From assembly GCA_963995505.1 (NCBI GenBank), contig OZ023198.1, forward strand, positions 3,038,001 to 3,102,000: a stretch of DNA of 64,000 nt. The letters run 5' to 3'. A model generated the notes under the pieces. It was not told the DNA's origin and ran no database searches. It was given only the letters and a program-made list of their open reading frames with translations. Shown here one piece after another: positions 1 to 11,505 of the stretch. Position 1 is the stretch's first letter; each line of letters starts with the position of its first letter. The translations under genes and the position numbers were made by a program. This stretch comes from Hypericum androsaemum. Its lineage: Eukaryota; Streptophyta; Magnoliopsida; Malpighiales; Hypericaceae.

Positions 1-835
1 TCTTGTAGCTGTTGGTGCAGTGGAAAATGACTAACAAGCAAACCAACAAATATGGTTTCTATCATTTACGAAACTAGATTTTTTTTGTTTAGTAATTGTT
101 CAGTTATTAGGTCGTATGAAAATAAATATTAAATATTTGTTGGAAGAATTTTATAATTTAAAACTTTAACTATTTTAGAAGTTTGGCCATTTACTCGAAA
201 TTTTCGCTTATTCCATTTGATGATGTTAGCAATGTATAGTGGTCAAATCAGATTGAATGTGGTACTCAATTTAAATTTGAATTAGTAATTAGTCAGCTAA
301 GTTGGCGCTCGAATAACATATGTACGGCCAAAATAATAATAACAAGGTGACATCCATAGAATAAATTTATTCTCTTAAATTTCGGATTAGATATATAAAA
401 AATTTAACACTGGTTGAGAATCCGTACCAATCCGACAGTGGTGTCTTCTAAGAGGAGGCAGGCCATAACGGAGGCCAGCATCTAAGCAATCCAGTAGAAT
501 AGAGCAGTTGCCACACTGATTTTGTCTCCGATGGCCATCCCGAACGCATTAAATTGGTCGGAAAATGGTCAAACGTAACAAAAGTAACCCGGGTCTAACC
601 TCGTTTTTTCTAGATTAGGTAACTTGACATGTTTACATAAAAAGAAATTAGCTACAGCTTATCTGAACATGGGCCTGAAATCGATTAAAATTGTTCGTAA
701 TTTACATTTTAGTGACATAAGCATAAGTAGTTTCTCACTTGCTACCCGACTATCTAACTTGCCATGTCAATTCGGATGGCCACACAACTGTCACCTCTGT
801 CTACTTGACTGACGTGGTTTGTCAAAAACTTATAA
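1..835. other. AT-rich intergenic DNA, nothing recognised
   Basis: This stretch is AT-rich with scattered short open frames that have no family signature. No RNA gene, terminal repeat or exon could be recognised. It ends at the target duplication of the first foldback element. Confidence 0.5.
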
Positions 836-844
836 AAAATTTAA

Positions 845-1221
845 GATCAAATTGTCCTCAGGTCCTTGGTGTTTGCTTAAATCACTATTTTTGTTCCTGC
901 TGTTTCGAAATCGAAACTTTAATCCTCCTAGTTTGCTTGTATTGTACTCTAAGGTTCCTGATGCCGGAATCGAAAAATTTCGCAAGCCAAGAGGGACCTG
1001 AAATTGGAGAAGGTTGGGGAGGAAGAGGAGGAGGTTGGGGAGGAGAGGGAGCATAAGGGTCATTTCAAGTGCCTCTTGGCCGGCGAAATTTTCCGATTCT
1101 GACATCAGGGACCTTAGAGTACAATAAAAACAAACTAGGAGGATTAAAGTTTTGATTTCGAAACAGTAGGGACAAAAATAGTAATTTAAGCAAACACCAA
1201 GAACCTGAGGGCAATTTGCTC
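845..1221. mobile_element. Small Mutator-type foldback element (MULE-MITE)
   Basis: The element is a near-complete inverted repeat. The left arm (about 845-1003) and right arm (about 1060-1221) are imperfect reverse complements, starting GATCAAATTGTCCTCAGG on one side and GAGCAAATTGCCCTCAGG read inward from the other. It is flanked by a perfect 9-bp direct repeat, AAAATTTAA, at 836-844 and 1222-1230, the duplication length of the Mutator superfamily. Between the arms lies a short strand-asymmetric GGA/GGTTGGGG-rich centre. It has no coding capacity; the short open frames in it read through the arms and are not genes. Confidence 0.8.
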
Positions 1222-1230
1222 AAAATTTAA

Positions 1231-1673
1231 TATTGTTCGAAAAAACCCAGCCTAAATTCCTACCGGCAGGCGAGTGCCAAAAAAAGATAGGAAGAAAAGA
1301 CGACCCTATTCCAAGATGAAAGAATTGAGGGTTATAAAAAAGCATGGCATCAACATTAGCGAAGGTTAAACTCCATGAAAAAAATACACACTCCAGTGAT
1401 GGAAGTTCCTCCTCTGCTCAAAATGTATATTAAGTTAAGAAAAAGTTCAATGGTCTTCATGAACATAGGCGGCGAATGAACCTTTCTCATGAAAATATGT
1501 AGCCCGGCGACTTTGGTATAACTATATATCTGTTGGAGCGGAAAATTATCCACGGACCAAACTCGTTCTCACAAATTTTTCCACAACAATATCTATAACA
1601 ATCAAAGAAACTATATCTAAATGATAGATGCAGATTTGCCTATAGCCAAATAAGTCTCACAAAGAGCATCCTT
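1231..1673. other. Intergenic, 3' side of the CNR6-like gene
   Basis: AT-rich DNA, probably containing the 3' UTR of the minus-strand gene that ends at 1674. No other structure was seen. Confidence 0.4.
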
Positions 1674-3216
1674 TTACAAAGGCTGCATCTCCAAGGGGGT
1701 ACGCTTATCTGCGGATGGTGCAGAATCCTGGCTTTCGGTTGCGGAGCTCATCTCTTGGACAGGGGGAGGATTGACAACGGTCATTGGCATAACAAAGTTA
1801 TCCGACAAACGCCCCTTCATCTCCCTGTGCTCCTGGCACAGAGCACATTGGTGCATGCAGCAATGTACCAAGCAAGGATCACACGGCGAGTTCTGGGCAT
1901 CACAAGAAAAGAAGCCCGTCAAACTAAGTACAGGATTGAACATGACACTCGACCCAAGCAGATGTCAGTTTAACAGACACGGAATTTAACACCTAGAATA
2001 AGGATCAACTTGAAATAAGAAAGGCCGATACTCAAAGTTACCTTAAGATGATACTTCTTTTGCAAGGATTGGCGGGAAAGACCAGTGTATATGCCGCACA
2101 CCCACCAAGCAAAAAGTAGACCTTCACAGATGAGAAATGAGGTCCGAGGGTCAACGCCATGGAAGATGGCTGTTGCAGCAGCCAGAGCCATACCACCTTC
2201 CACGCAGATGGCATGACAAACGCATGCCTTGGTCCAAGGAATATCTTCTCTTAGACTCTCAACATTGCGTCCAAACAAGACGCAAGGGCAAAATAGTCCT
2301 GTCCAGCCTGTGTGAAAGAAGAGAAAATCCTTGTAAAACGGTATGAGTGCCAATTCTACCAAACACAATGAGAGCCAACAAAATGGAGACTTAATAATAC
2401 CAACTAAATCGAAAGAGAGAATTATAACAGCGATTCCCCAAATGCAAAAGCATAGGGTGCAACAAGACTACAAATTCTCATGAAGCAACGCGTTTTCCTA
2501 AACGGAATGACAATGAACAAAAGGTTCATCTTCCATCAGAAACCAGCATTGTTCAAAAGGTCTATTGAATGCAAGGGGGGATTTTTTCCGTCGTGCAGGT
2601 GTAATGTAACAAGGAACAAACTGTACATACGAAATTATAGGCCGCGTTGGCTAAGCAACGCATATAGCAGATTCAATTTAGCAGATAGAAAATCGGAGAA
2701 AATCAACAAATATATTGCTAGCCAAACCAGTAAACATTAAACGAAATCGGTTCCGTTGAATACAATTTCAACGGAATGGCACCCTAAACCGTTGACTACA
2801 CACAATCTGAACGAGAAACCCTAGGAACCGGTCAATGAGGGGACAATCGAACTCACAGCTGTCGGCGTCCTCGGCGCATCCGAAGATCCCGGTGGTCCAA
2901 GGCTCGTCGCCCGGCGGCTCGAAGTTCTCCGGCAACGCCTGACCGCACTCGTGACACTTCCTGACATCCAACTGCCCCAACCACCAAATTACCACAGATC
3001 CCAAAAACAGAATAAAACAGACCTTTCAAAATCATCTTCCCGACCCGAAACTGGATTAGTCGGGTATAAAAGAAAAACAGAGAAGGGAGAGAGAGAGAGA
3101 TAAGGAACCTGAGGGACGTGAATGGGCTGGTTGAGCTCCCCGGGGTTAATGTCCTGGACGGGGGCTTGTTCCTTGGTCAACTTCACGTACTTGGAGTGGG
3201 CCCCTCCATCCGCCAT
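1674..3216 (-). CDS. CNR6: PLAC8 / cell number regulator 6-like protein, 4 exons, 235 aa
   Basis: Exons on the minus strand are 3109-3216, 2857-2971, 2042-2307 and 1674-1892, all with GT-AG junctions. Their lengths sum to 708 nt, which keeps one frame. The protein starts [13 protein letters not shown], has a CHECGQ element near residue 40, then the PLAC8 domain with [17 protein letters not shown], the hallmark CPCVLFGRN, a hydrophobic stretch ([14 protein letters not shown] through the WWVCGIYTG segment), and a cysteine-rich tail [18 protein letters not shown]. These are the diagnostic PLAC8 cysteine clusters. Family members are plasma-membrane proteins tied to cell-number control or metal transport; which applies here cannot be read from sequence. 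The ATG is the only in-frame start before the conserved N-terminus. The gene looks intact. The symbol is by family resemblance. Confidence 0.9.
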
Positions 3217-3298
3217 CCTTTCGATTATTTCTGATCCCTCGGGATCGAAGTAAAGCAGTGGAATGGATTTAAAGGGGAGGGGAGGAGGATATATCTCG

Positions 3299-3330
3299 AT
3301 CTGGATTTGGATTTGGATTTGGATTTGGAT
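3299..3330. repeat. Hexanucleotide microsatellite (TGGATT)n
   Basis: About five near-perfect units of TGGATT lie about 85 bp upstream of the start codon of the minus-strand CNR6-like gene, in its probable 5' UTR or promoter. Confidence 0.85.
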
Positions 3331-3576
3331 GTTCCACCTAAACCCACATTTATTACAAGGATTAGGGGGGAAGAAGGTCAACTGTATCGTTGCCCCTTGA
3401 AGCGCTGTGTGTGTTTCTTTTCCCTTTTCTTTATTTATTTATTTATTAAAGTCTTCGGGGTTTCTTCGACAGGATTTTACTGGGCTCCAATTCGCACGTC
3501 ACTTGACAGCCGGTTAGTGCCACGTGGATAAAGTTCAATTGAAAATGCGGGGAAAACATGACTTTTTAGTTTTTAA

Positions 3577-4238
3577 GACTACGTACATCAGTTGGCCGAG
3601 TCGAGCGCTCGGCCAATATTTAATGAATTTAAAAAAAAAACAGAAAAGAAGTGATGAACGCTCGGCCGAGCGGATTGGTTGGTCAATTTTTTTTTAATAA
3701 TCTAACTATCTAATTATTTCCACTTGGCATAATATTATTAGTAAAAATAGATTTATTCGGATAAGATTTGTGTAGTTATAAAATTTGAAGTTATCTTTAA
3801 CAAAATTAAAATTCTTTTTTTAATATCTATAAAAAAATAGAGCCCAATATTGACATATTTTGACTCACAATTTGTATTCCAATTTTTGACATAACTAAAT
3901 CGTTCGAATATTAATTTCAAACATATTTTTGACATTCTTATACTTCGAATTTGGAGAAGTCATAAACTAAAAAGTTGTAGATATATGTCCCACCTTCACA
4001 AAGCAATTTGAATCAACTCAATTGGACTCCGGAATAAGAAGTTGTGGCTCTCAAATCGAAACTCGTACTCGTAACTCGCTCGACTATTGACTTCAAATAA
4101 TTACTGTAGAACTGGGTTGCTGATGTGGGTAAAAAATATGTAAGTGGATTGGATTGGGTAGGAATTGGGTATGAAAGAGAGAAAAATTAATAATTTATTC
4201 CGTGACCTGGATTGGATGGGTTGCTGATGTGGGTAGTC
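3577..4238. mobile_element. PIF/Harbinger-type MITE, 662 bp
   Basis: The element is bounded by the 3-bp duplication TAA (3574-3576 and 4239-4241). Its ends read GACTACGTACATCAG on the left and, inward from the right, GACTACCCACATCAGCAACC. The right terminus also repeats the CCCACATCAGCAACC motif about 115 bp further in. Both termini match those of the elements at 36958-40380 and 40384-41233, including the palindromic GCTCGGCCGAGC block and the stretch reading CCACTTGGCATAATATTATT. It is therefore a non-autonomous deletion derivative of that family, in opposite orientation to the 40-kb copies. No ORF is present. Confidence 0.85.
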
Positions 4239-4241
4239 TAA

Positions 4242-4829
4242 CACTTGTAGAGGAAATGTTGTTTAAAAAAAGTAAGGTTATAGTCCATTTACTACTACGA
4301 GTTTTTATGTTTTGGCGTATCGATATCTTGAGGTGTTTAAATTCCCTGATCAAATTAAAATGTTCAACCTGATTATAATCAGAAAAACTCCATAACCCTA
4401 GTTAAATAATTTATCTCGTGTGTTATGTCGTTGATTTTATTTCTATCTACATGACACATCACTTTACTAAATTGAAAAAAATATTACAAATTTGGTAATA
4501 TCCAGTTTCAAATCTGGACAAAGAAGAGGTCGGCGGTGTTCAAATCAGAGACCAACAGTGTGCTGCACAAATAAAATTATTGATGTAGCATAACATTTGA
4601 AAATTACAAGATTAGGATTAACAAGTGTCATTGTGATTAAACTTGTGTTGTCTTATGAAGAAAAAAAATATCAATTAGTTTCAATCAGATAATTACATTC
4701 ATGATATATATGATCGAATCTTTTACAAACCAACATTGAATACGAATCTTCGAGCAACCTGACAATTATCTCAAATCGCATTTATGAGCAGATCCATACT
4801 AGTGAAATGCAGAGAGTAACGAATGGTTG
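4242..4829. other. Intergenic AT-rich DNA
   Basis: No gene or repeat recognised between the Harbinger MITE and the next foldback element. Confidence 0.4.
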
Positions 4830-4838
4830 TCGTGGTTA

Positions 4839-5863
4839 GGGGTTTTGCCCAATATGATATTAATGTACAATTTTATCCCCAAAATGTTGTTACTATTAAA
4901 AAAATTTCCAAAATGGAGTTTCTTTCTCAGGTCGAAAAATATTTTTGACCTAGGGAGCGCAGGTCGAAATTTTTTTTCAACCTGAGACCAAATCAAAATT
5001 TGGTTTTGACTTCCGTAGTCGAAAGAATCTTTTCGTACTGGGACCAAAATCAAAATTTTTTTTGACTTGAGACCAAAATCAAAAATATTTTTCGACCTGG
5101 GACCATTATTGTACTGTAACAAATAGTAAAAGCGTACTGTAGCACGAAAATGGGAAAAAAATTACGAAGATAATGTAAGTACACTGTAGCAACATTATTT
5201 TTGTTAACATAATAAAAAATCTAAAAAAAACTCAAAAATGGGTTTTAGAATCTAAGACCCATTTTTCGAATTTTTTAGATTTTTTATTATTTTAACAAAA
5301 ATAATGGTGCTACAGTACGAATTTTTTCAAAAATAGAAGAAGAATCTAAGACCCATTTTAGATTTTTTTTATAGATTTTTTATTATTTTAACAAAAATAA
5401 TGGTGCTACAGTACGATAATTTTGAAAAATAGAAGAAGAATCTAAGATCAATTTTTCGAGTTTTTTAGATTTTTTATTATTTTAACAAAAATAATGGTGC
5501 TACTGTAGAAAATTTTCAAAAATAGAAGAATCTAAGACCCATTTTTAGATTTTTTATTATTTTAACAAAAATAATAGTGCTACAATATGAAAATTTGTAA
5601 AATTAGATGAATCTAAGATCCATTTTTCGAGTTATTTAGATTTTTTATTATGTTAACAAAAATTTTCAAAAAAGTTACAGTACTTTGTCCGAGGTTGAAA
5701 AAAAATTTCGATAATGAAAGTCGAAAGTTTTTTTCGATTTTGGTCCCAAGTCGAAAAAAAATTTCGATCTGAGGAGAGAGAAACACCATATCCTAAATTT
5801 TTTTAATAATAATACCATTTTGGAGATAAAATTATACTGTAACACCATTTTGGACAAAAACTC
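4839..5863. mobile_element. Mutator-type non-autonomous element with internal tandem repeats
   Basis: A perfect 9-bp target duplication, TCGTGGTTA, sits at 4830-4838 and 5864-5872. The ends are inverted: GGGGTTTTGCCCAA on the left and, inward from the right, GAGTTTTTGTCCAA, with imperfect pairing continuing for more than 150 bp. The right half (about 5220-5680) holds four to five tandem units of roughly 90-105 bp. Each carries AATCTAAGACCCATTTTT and a segment ending AATAATGGTGCTACAGTAC. Part of the same unit appears inverted near 5150-5220. No coding sequence was seen. Confidence 0.85.
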
Positions 5864-5993
5864 TCGTGGTTACCATATTCTTAGTTGCATGTGTGACTAG
5901 AGACTTGGCGAGTCTGTAAAATGTAAATATTCATTGTTTTAATATTTCAAAATTAAATATAAAAATTCTTGCATAAATTGTATTGGGCCGTTT

Positions 5994-7174
5994 TCAGGTG
6001 GGCCAATTCCTATACCAACCAGCCCAAGCAGAAACAAGCCCACTAATCCCAAGTGTAACGGCGTGGTTACAAAACGGGTTGGGCTCGATATCCGCGAGGG
6101 CGATGATCAAATCCGCCACATTGGCCGCGACGGCCATTAGCCTCATGACTCTATCCATCCTGATGCTCTTTATCCGCTCCACCGCGTTCTCCTCGGCCTT
6201 CTCCTCTTGTCCGACGGGTCCTCGGAGCCTCCTCTCTTCCTTCAGCTTCTCTTTCATGGTGATAAAGTCGGAGATGATGAAGAACACGTACCCGAATGAC
6301 TCGCCAAACGCGGAGATGAAGCTCATCCTCCTATCCCAACAATGAACACAAAATCAACTAACTCTAATACATGTTAAAATATTCATATTCAATCAGTAAG
6401 TTAATAAATATGTAGATTTTTCAGAATTATAAATAAGTCTAGATAAGAACTTAATAATCTCAACCCAATAACATTATTTTACAAGTAAATTTTAACATCA
6501 AGTCAGAGATTGAATCTGACCATCCGCCAATCCATACTGCCATCACGCAAATGCCCGCAATCCAATAACACAAATATCAAAATTTGTATATATATTTTAA
6601 AATTTGTACTTTTCCCACCCTAATTAAACAAAAATGTTATTGTAAAAATTATTTTGCTGAGGAAAAAACATTCTACCATTTTTTCAATAAAAGTAGAACA
6701 TATGAAAAAATACCGATGGACATTTGACCAAGCGTCATCAAACATTAAAAAAGATCCGTAAAAAATTTACCTTTCTAAAAATACTTTTTCAACGAACCCT
6801 AAGTAGCTAAAGCCCTACCTGGCCAACTTGGGGTCAATGGTCCCGATCCTGGAGAGCCACAGGAAATGGTCGAAGAAGAAGTAGACCATCTCCCCGGCAT
6901 TAGCAAGGACAGCAAGAACCCTATAGGTTCGGCTCGAGCCGGGGCCTCTCCGGACGGCGTTGAACCCGGTGAGGAAGCGTCCCGTCCGGAAGGCCTTCCG
7001 GCTGAGCCCGGAGGCCACCTCCCACTGCTTGAACCGCCGCGCCACGTCGGGCTCGGTGGGCTCCGCGTACCAGACGACCAGCTTGGACACGTACTGGAAG
7101 GTCTTCACCAGCTTGTCTATCCCGTCTCGCTTGGCCAGGAACACGACCAGCTTGTCCACCGTGTCGTTGCTCAT
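5994..7174 (-). CDS. PEX11B: Peroxisomal membrane protein PEX11B, 2 exons, 230 aa
   Basis: Exon 1 is 6819-7174 and exon 2 is 5994-6330, joined through a GT-AG intron in phase 2 to give ARRMSF at the junction. Family hallmarks: the start MSNDTVDKLVVFLAKRDGID, then KTFQYVSKL, the amphipathic SGLSRKAFRTGRF region, EMVYFFFDHFLWLSRIG near residue 100, and the C-terminal block HAVTLGISGLVSAWAGWYRNW. The length matches the known plant protein. PEX11 proteins sit in the peroxisomal membrane and drive elongation and division; the B-type in Arabidopsis links light to peroxisome proliferation. The last residues run to a TGA with no extra tail. The gene looks intact. Confidence 0.95.
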
Positions 7175-8880
7175 TATGGCCTAAAACGGCGGCGTTGAGT
7201 TGGGTACCTGTGAAATGGTGTCGTTTTAAGTGGCGATGGCGGTGAGAAGCAGAGCCACTAAAAGGGTGGGATTTGGATAATTTGATTGAGGAGGAGTAGC
7301 GAGTCGATATAATTTGTGGTTGGACCTCTTTTTGTATTTTTTAAAATTATTTAATATCCGAAAATTATTGCACATCTATAGTTTCTTTGTTTTGTCTGTT
7401 GTTCTTCTGGCGTTTATCGTCGTGTTTTGGATTTTTTTTCCTGGCCACCGGATGACGTGGGGTGTACTACTTGGATGGGTTATTCGGTTTCGGAAGGTCA
7501 TACAAGAGAGAGAGAGAGAAAACAGGTTAAAGTACGTAGTTTAGTGAAATTATTATTTTATGATTTTAAATTCTATATATTATATATTTTTAAATGAATA
7601 ACAACTAAGTGATATCAATTAATTTCATTTGTATTTCACGTCACATAATGGAATATTGTTGACTTCTAATGTGAACACTTTCGATCTTTCTCTCGGTCCA
7701 TACTTGAATTCGAATAATATCAATTGTTTCTTTTTTTTAAAATTATTAATATACGTGATATGCATATAAAATTAATGACGTGACTTAATACTTGTGTAGT
7801 GGAAGTAAAAATAAAATAGTAAAAGGGATATGACATACCGAAAAAAACATGATGCAACGCCTATCAATCTAGGTTGTCCATGGAGACGGCCAATAGTGAC
7901 AAAAGGTAATCTAGAGATATAAATATTTCTGCAGAGAAAAATACACTCCTCAAAAATTGAAGACAAAGTCTTTCCAAAGTACACACTCAAATATCAAGAT
8001 TTCATATCATCACATAACATAATAAACTACGAGCTAACAATTCTTACACAGAGCTAGGATTAATTCTAATCTCTTAAATAGCTTAAAACACCTAATTAAC
8101 CTATAACTAATAATACAATTGTCCAGACGATATTTTTGTTTCATGTGCTAAAAAAATAGTAACTCTGCACTACGGTAGAAGGCATAAAAGTAAAAAATAC
8201 CTCGATGACGAAATTCCAAAGTTGTAAATTATAATCTTATCAAAACTGCTTAATTAACCTCCTTGGCATAGTTTCTGTTGATTAGATGCGAAAACTAGAC
8301 CACCACAGTACGACTTTCCTAGTCGTACTTAACCAGAATACCACTTGTCCAGTGGTATTGTGGTTACGTCTATTTATGTTGTATTGTGGTTATATACAAT
8401 TGGACAAGTCTATTTTAGTCGGACCTGTCTATATGGATACCAAATGCGTAAATTTTTTTTTTTTACCCCTTTTTCATAAATTTTTTTACTGCAACATCGT
8501 TCAAGTAAAAAACCCAAATCCGGTCCCTAGAAATACTGTCTTGGCCGTTCAAATCCGGTCCAGTGGTAATAAATGCATCGCGAAGTTTACACATTGGGCC
8601 GGGCCCGTCATAGGAGATCTGATCTGGAAATAGGGAACAACTTATCCTCCTAGCAAACGCGACCACGGCTACTAAATTATCAATTTCGGTTTTAAAAATA
8701 GTCGATTACAATTATTAAAACAAATAACTTAATAGAGGATTTAGGTTAAATTTCCAGTTAAACTGTTAATTTAATTGCTGATGAAATCAAGACCTACATT
8801 TTATTATCTTAAAAATTTTAAAATAATATCTCAATAATTAAAGAAATTGTATTAATCATATAAAACTAATTCACCAACCG
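7175..8880. other. Intergenic DNA between PEX11B and a foldback element
   Basis: The first 150 bp are the probable PEX11B promoter and 5' UTR. The rest is AT-rich with short frames lacking family signatures. A small hairpin (CAGTACGAC ... GTCGTACT) lies near 8305-8330. No gene or complete element was recognised. Confidence 0.4.
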
Positions 8881-8889
8881 TTGATTTTA

Positions 8890-9582
8890 GGGCAAATTAT
8901 GCTCACGGTTTTATTTTCCTCCCTCTTGGGTCCCTGGGTTTCAAAAATTATTTATGACGCCCCCCTAGTTTGATTTTAAAAATTCTCGGGTTCCTGGCTG
9001 ATGTTATCGACTCATTTTTTTCGTTTTTGTCAGTAAAATTACTTAAATACCCTTACCAAATAATTAAAAAATAATTAATTTCTTCTCTCTCCACCATCGA
9101 GCTTCGACATCTTCTCCGGAGGCACTCGTTCAACGTTGACATTCGACAGACTTTCTCTCTCCTCTATCGACGGCGAGCACCAAAGCTCGACGGGAGGAAG
9201 ATTTCGAAGCAAAGTGGCCGCCGGAAAGTCACCAAACTCGGGCCTTCTTTTTGAAACAACGCCGTTGCAATCCCCGTCGGAAGCAAAAGCCGAATCAAAA
9301 GTTCAGTTCCTTCATAGAACTCAGCGCTTCGGGGCATTATTTTAGAAACGACGCTGTTGCAATCGACCAGATCCGATACGGCGACGTCGTCGTCCTGGCA
9401 GGTCGGGAGACCGATGCCTGTAAGGCGGCAGCAGGAGCCGTTGTAGGCAGTAACTTTGGAGATATTCCAGATCAACACCTTTTAAAATTAAGTTTGCAAA
9501 AGCTAGATCTCAGTGGAGTTCGAAACTAAGGGACCCGAAAGGGAGAGAAACCAAACTACGGAGATGTGAGCATAATTTACCC
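8890..9582. mobile_element. Mutator-type element, possibly carrying captured sequence
   Basis: The terminal inverted repeats are GGGCAAATTATGCTCAC on the left and, inward from the right, GGGTAAATTATGCTCAC. The flanks are TTGATTTTA (8881-8889) and TTAATTTTA (9583-9591), an 8 of 9 match to a 9-bp duplication. The terminal core GNGCAAATT resembles the element at 845-1221. The interior (about 9080-9480) is markedly GC-richer than its surroundings, as expected for a captured gene fragment (Pack-MULE), but no parent gene was recognised. Confidence 0.7.
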
Positions 9583-9790
9583 TTAATTTTATGATTAAAA
9601 CCGAACCGACCAACTTACATAAGACGGAAAAAAAAGGAGAAAGAAACAAAAGAAGAGGGGAAATTAAATCCACCGCCACCTCCTCCTATCTCAAAAAGTA
9701 GAAGCAGTTGCCTTCAAATAAAACCTAGCTCCTTCGGACCACACCGATTCTATCAAGCTAGCGAGCGATAGAATTGAATCAGCACTGACG

Positions 9791-11505
9791 ATGGACCTCC
9801 AAAGAGCGATGCTCGACGAGCTCATGGGCGCTGGTAATTTTTCTATCTTTTTCGATGTATTTTTTATTTATATTTAGCAAGGGTTAATTTGCTGAATTTT
9901 TTTTAATGTTTAATTTTTGGGGGAAAAGGGCGGAATCTGACGGAGGAAGAGAGGAAAGAGTACAAGGAGGTGACGTGGGATTCCAAGGATGTTTGTGCCT
10001 TTTACATGGCTCGTTTCTGCCCTCACGACCTCTTCGTCAACACCAAGAGCGATCTCGGTGGGCCTTTTTCATTCTCCGGTCTATCTTTTCTTTAATTTTT
10101 TCAATGTTTTTGTTCGTTAATCGATTTATTAATGTGTTTGCGCTTCCTTTCTTGTTAATGGATTGCAGGGCCGTGCGCGAGGATTCATGATCCGAAGCTT
10201 AAAGAGAAGTGAGATCGTTAACTTTTTTTGCGGTTCAGTCTGGGTTTAACGTAGAGGACGTTCGTCGGGTGGATGATTGTGTTGTTATTCGTTTGGTTTC
10301 AGCTTTGAGAAATCTCCGAGGCGTGACGCTTTCTTGGCCAAGTTTGAGTCTGAACTTGCACACCGATGCGAGAGGCTGGTGGGTTCCTTGCTGCTGCTTT
10401 TATTTATGTTCGGTTGATTTGGGGTTTATCCCATGGTTTTATGTAATGATTTTTGTCATGGTTTGTGTTGTTGCTTTAGGTGATGGACTTGGATAGGAGA
10501 GTTAGGCGTGGGCGAGAAAGGCTAGCTCAAGATGAGGAACCGATGCCACTCCCTCCGGTGTCAGCTGAAAAGTCTGAACAGCTGGCTGTAGTTGAGGAGA
10601 AAATTAAGAACTTGTTAGTGCAGGTGGAGTCCCTTGGTGAAGCTGGCAAGGTGGATGAAGCACAAGCTCTGATGAAAAAGGTGATGTCCTATGTCCCTGC
10701 ATTGTCTGTGAATTGCCGGACTTTCTAGAACCCATTTACATTTCCAAAAATACGTTATTAGGAAAAAGGCTTCTCTGTTTCTTGTGTCATTTTTTGGAAT
10801 TCCATATCTCAGTTTCCTTCATTTATGCTCGGCTTATAGTTTCTTGATCTTTAAGGTTTTGATTTAATGTCTCTATTAACTTGGCTTGTACAACTTCTTT
10901 GTAGGTGGATGAGCTGAGTGCTGAGAAGACATTGATACAAAAACAGATTGATAAAGTGTTAGCAATTGCACAGGATAGGAAGATGGCGCTGTGTGAGATT
11001 TGTGGGTCTTTTCTTGTTGCAAATGATGCGATAGAAAGGACACAGTCTCATATCACGGGAAAACAACATATTGGTTATGGCATGGTCCGTGATTTCATCA
11101 CTGAGTTCAAGGTGGGCTTGATATCTTACAAATGATTGTATTGTTTTTTTTTTTGTTATTTCTGGCAGAACAAATATCCTGGGATTGATTTTGCAGGAAG
11201 CAAAGGAGAAGGCTAAGGAAGAGGAACGAGTGGCAAGGGAGAAAGAAGCTGAAGAACGGAGGAAGCAGAGGGAGATGGAAAATGATAAAAGGAGAAGTGG
11301 TTCTGGTGAGAGGGATCGCTATAATGATCGTGACAGATACAGGGAACGCGATCAAGATAGAGACAGGTCAAGAGATAGTCGGGATCGAAGGTCCAGAAGT
11401 GGTAGGGACACAGCCAGGGATAAGTACCGTGACAGGAGTCGTTCACGTTCTCCTGTGAGGCGTGGTCACAGAAGGGCATCCAGAAGTCCAGGTCGGCCCT
11501 ATTAG
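9791..11505 (+). CDS. LUC7-like U1 snRNP-associated splicing factor, 7 exons, 334 aa
   Basis: Exons are 9791-9833, 9929-10057, 10169-10208, 10303-10378, 10480-10680, 10905-11111 and 11197-11505. All have GT-AG borders and they sum to 1005 nt. The protein begins MDLQRAMLDELMG and has a CCCH-type finger (CAFYMARFCPHDLFVNT ... CARIH, about residues 35-65). A charged coiled region, VVEEKIKNLLVQVESLGEAGK, precedes a C2H2-type finger, CEICGSFLVANDA ... HITGKQH (about residues 190-215). It ends in a lysine/glutamate-rich and RS-rich tail (RDRSRSRSPVRRG). LUC7 proteins help U1 snRNP choose 5' splice sites in the nucleus. This RS-tailed form matches the plant LUC7A/B type. The start is the first ATG after a short leader, and the structure looks intact. 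Confidence 0.93.

Noticed and set aside
6319..6330. Alternative acceptor three bases later for PEX11B exon 2
   Set aside because: The upstream acceptor gives the two basic residues expected before MSFISAF, while the later one loses one of them.
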